NCBI GenBank assembly: GCA_964442905.1
Contig: CAYUBD010000052.1
Coordinates: 1-5,462 of the forward strand
DNA from: JAFGFG01 sp964442905
GTDB taxonomy: Archaea > Aenigmatarchaeota > Aenigmatarchaeia > QMZP01 > JAFGSV01
DNA: 5,462 nucleotides
Direction of reading: 5' to 3'
Shown here: one piece after another, positions 4,481 through 5,462 of the stretch
How the letters are laid out: each line of letters begins with the position of its first letter
Numbering within the stretch: position 1 is the stretch's first letter
Program-made: the position numbers and the translations under genes
The notes under the pieces: model-generated
Told to the model about the DNA's origin: nothing
Database searches by the model: none
The model's input: the letters and a program-made list of their open reading frames with translations, nothing else

Positions 4481-5462
4481 TCATCCCGACACTTTTTTGA
4501 AAAGCGTGAGATGCCTACCAGCTGCCATTTTCTGCGTGCAGTTTCTCATCACGAAGCCGCGCGCATTCTCTCCGATCCTTTTCCTCAGATTCTTGTCCTT
4601 CATCAGCGCCTGTATGTCGTTCTTCAGTGCAAAAGAATCTGCGGGCCTTACGACAAGCCCCGTCTTCATATGATCAACAGGCAGACCTATGTCAGTGACC
4701 ACGCACGCTTTGCCCGCTGCCATGGCTTCAAGAAGTGATGTTGGAAGCCCCTCTGAAAGCGAGGAAACGACGAAGATGTCAGTGACCGAAAGAATATCAG
4801 GAACGTCATGCCTGAAGCCTGTGAATATCACCTTATTTTCCAGTCCAAGTTCAGCGACAAGATGCCTGAGCCTCTTTTCTTCAGGGCCGGAACCCACAAG
4901 CAGCAGTTTGAAGGCCCCGTCGATATTGGCGCATGCCTCCAGAAGATATTCAATCCCCTTTATGGGAACGAAACGGCAGATAGTTGCTATCACAGTCTCA
5001 TTCTTCAGGTTAAACGGTTTTTTCTTCGGCTTCTTCGCGTTTTTGAATTTCTCTACCGGGAATCCGGTTAGTATTACGTGTCCGTGATTCAGTCTGAGCC
5101 TGAAGTGCTTCCGGGCATTCGACTTTTCGCCTTCTGAATGGAAAACGACAGCGTCCGACTTCTTCATAACGATCCTTTCCAGAGAAAACAGCATCTGCTT
5201 CAGTGGAAAATTGTACTGCATGAAGCCGATGCCCGCAGGCCTGTATACAGTCTTCTTTCTGAACAGCTTTCCCAGCTTGAGCGCGGCAAGGCCTGATACA
5301 ATACCATTTGAATAGATTATATCTGCATCTCTCATGAATCTCGGTGAAGACATGAATGAGAAGAAGTTGAAGCTTGGATTCCTCAGCCACTTGCCTTTCA
5401 GCCAGGGTACCCGGAAAACCGTAATATTACCTTTCTTTTCGCATCTATCCGTTTCCCTGAAC
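4481..5462 (-). CDS. GT4-type glycosyltransferase, 5' end cut by window edge
   Basis: This is a retaining GT-B glycosyltransferase acting on a nucleotide-sugar donor in glycan assembly. The frame stays open from the TGA at 4481-4483 to the right edge, giving 326 residues in the window. The ATG at 5353 is internal: the 36 residues before it (including ITVFRVPWLKGKW and NPSFNFFSF) continue the N-terminal domain of the family, so the true start is beyond the window. Counting from base 5461, the C-terminal domain shows VIATICRFVPIKG (donor-binding R and K), LLLVGSGPEEKRL, VIFTGF, and SLSEGLPTSLLEAMAAG with the full E-X7-E pair (E237, E245), then DIGLPVD. The YRPAGIGF and FHSEGEKSNA segments are usual linker-side motifs of this family. 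Unlike the other GT4 protein in this window it keeps the classical first glutamate. It lies 41 bases upstream of the epimerase on the same strand. Sugar specificity is unknown. Confidence 0.93.
   Translation of the reverse strand, partial: FRETDRCEKKGNITVFRVPWLKGKWLRNPSFNFFSFMSSPRFMRDADIIYSNGIVSGLAALKLGKLFRKKTVYRPAGIGFMQYNFPLKQMLFSLERIVMKKSDAVVFHSEGEKSNARKHFRLRLNHGHVILTGFPVEKFKNAKKPKKKPFNLKNETVIATICRFVPIKGIEYLLEACANIDGAFKLLLVGSGPEEKRLRHLVAELGLENKVIFTGFRHDVPDILSVTDIFVVSSLSEGLPTSLLEAMAAGKACVVTDIGLPVDHMKTGLVVRPADSFALKNDIQALMKDKNLRKRIGENARGFVMRNCTQKMAAGRHLTLFKKVSG

Noticed and set aside
4689..5087. Open frame of 132 codons on the + strand opposite the second GT4 gene
   Set aside because: Antisense shadow of a clear GT4 domain, with low-complexity serine-rich translation and no ribosome-binding site or family motif.

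Overview
The window is a compact, glycosylation-type gene cluster, most probably from an archaeon. The archaeal reading rests on three things. Two genes are preceded by AGGTGA-type ribosome-binding sites that match the archaeal 16S tail. A/T boxes resembling archaeal TATA elements lie about 25 bases before three start codons. The proteins use archaeal-looking sugar-enzyme variants with many AGG/AGA and ATA codons. None of this fixes a lineage, and a bacterium cannot be fully excluded. No rRNA, tRNA, CRISPR array, transposase or integrase was seen.

From left to right: (1) the 3' part of a class I SAM-dependent methyltransferase on the + strand, cut by the left edge; (2) a two-gene minus-strand operon, transcribed right to left, with a GT4-type glycosyltransferase followed by a membrane-anchored GT2 glycosyltransferase; (3) a 130-base A/T-rich divergent promoter region; (4) an FkbM-family methyltransferase on the + strand; (5) an NAD-dependent sugar-nucleotide epimerase/dehydratase on the minus strand; (6) a second GT4-type glycosyltransferase on the minus strand, cut by the right edge. 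About 95% of the window is coding. Convergent pairs sit 0 and 33 bases apart.

Taken together, the genes can make a modified glycan. The epimerase/dehydratase would supply or interconvert an activated sugar. The two GT4 enzymes and the GT2 enzyme would add sugars to a growing acceptor, the GT2 at the membrane face. The two methyltransferases could decorate sugars, for example by O-methylation. A surface polysaccharide, glycolipid or protein N-glycan would all fit; no flippase, polymerase or oligosaccharyltransferase lies in the window to choose between them.

Both edge genes contain internal ATG codons (33 and 5353) that could be mistaken for starts, but both reading frames are open through the window edge. 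The most unusual signals are regulatory: TTATTAA boxes at nearly constant spacing from three start codons, two of them forming a perfect 11-bp inverted repeat in the divergent region, and a stop codon built into the next gene's ribosome-binding site. I see no clear evidence of a wholly new biological system here; the gene families are all known.
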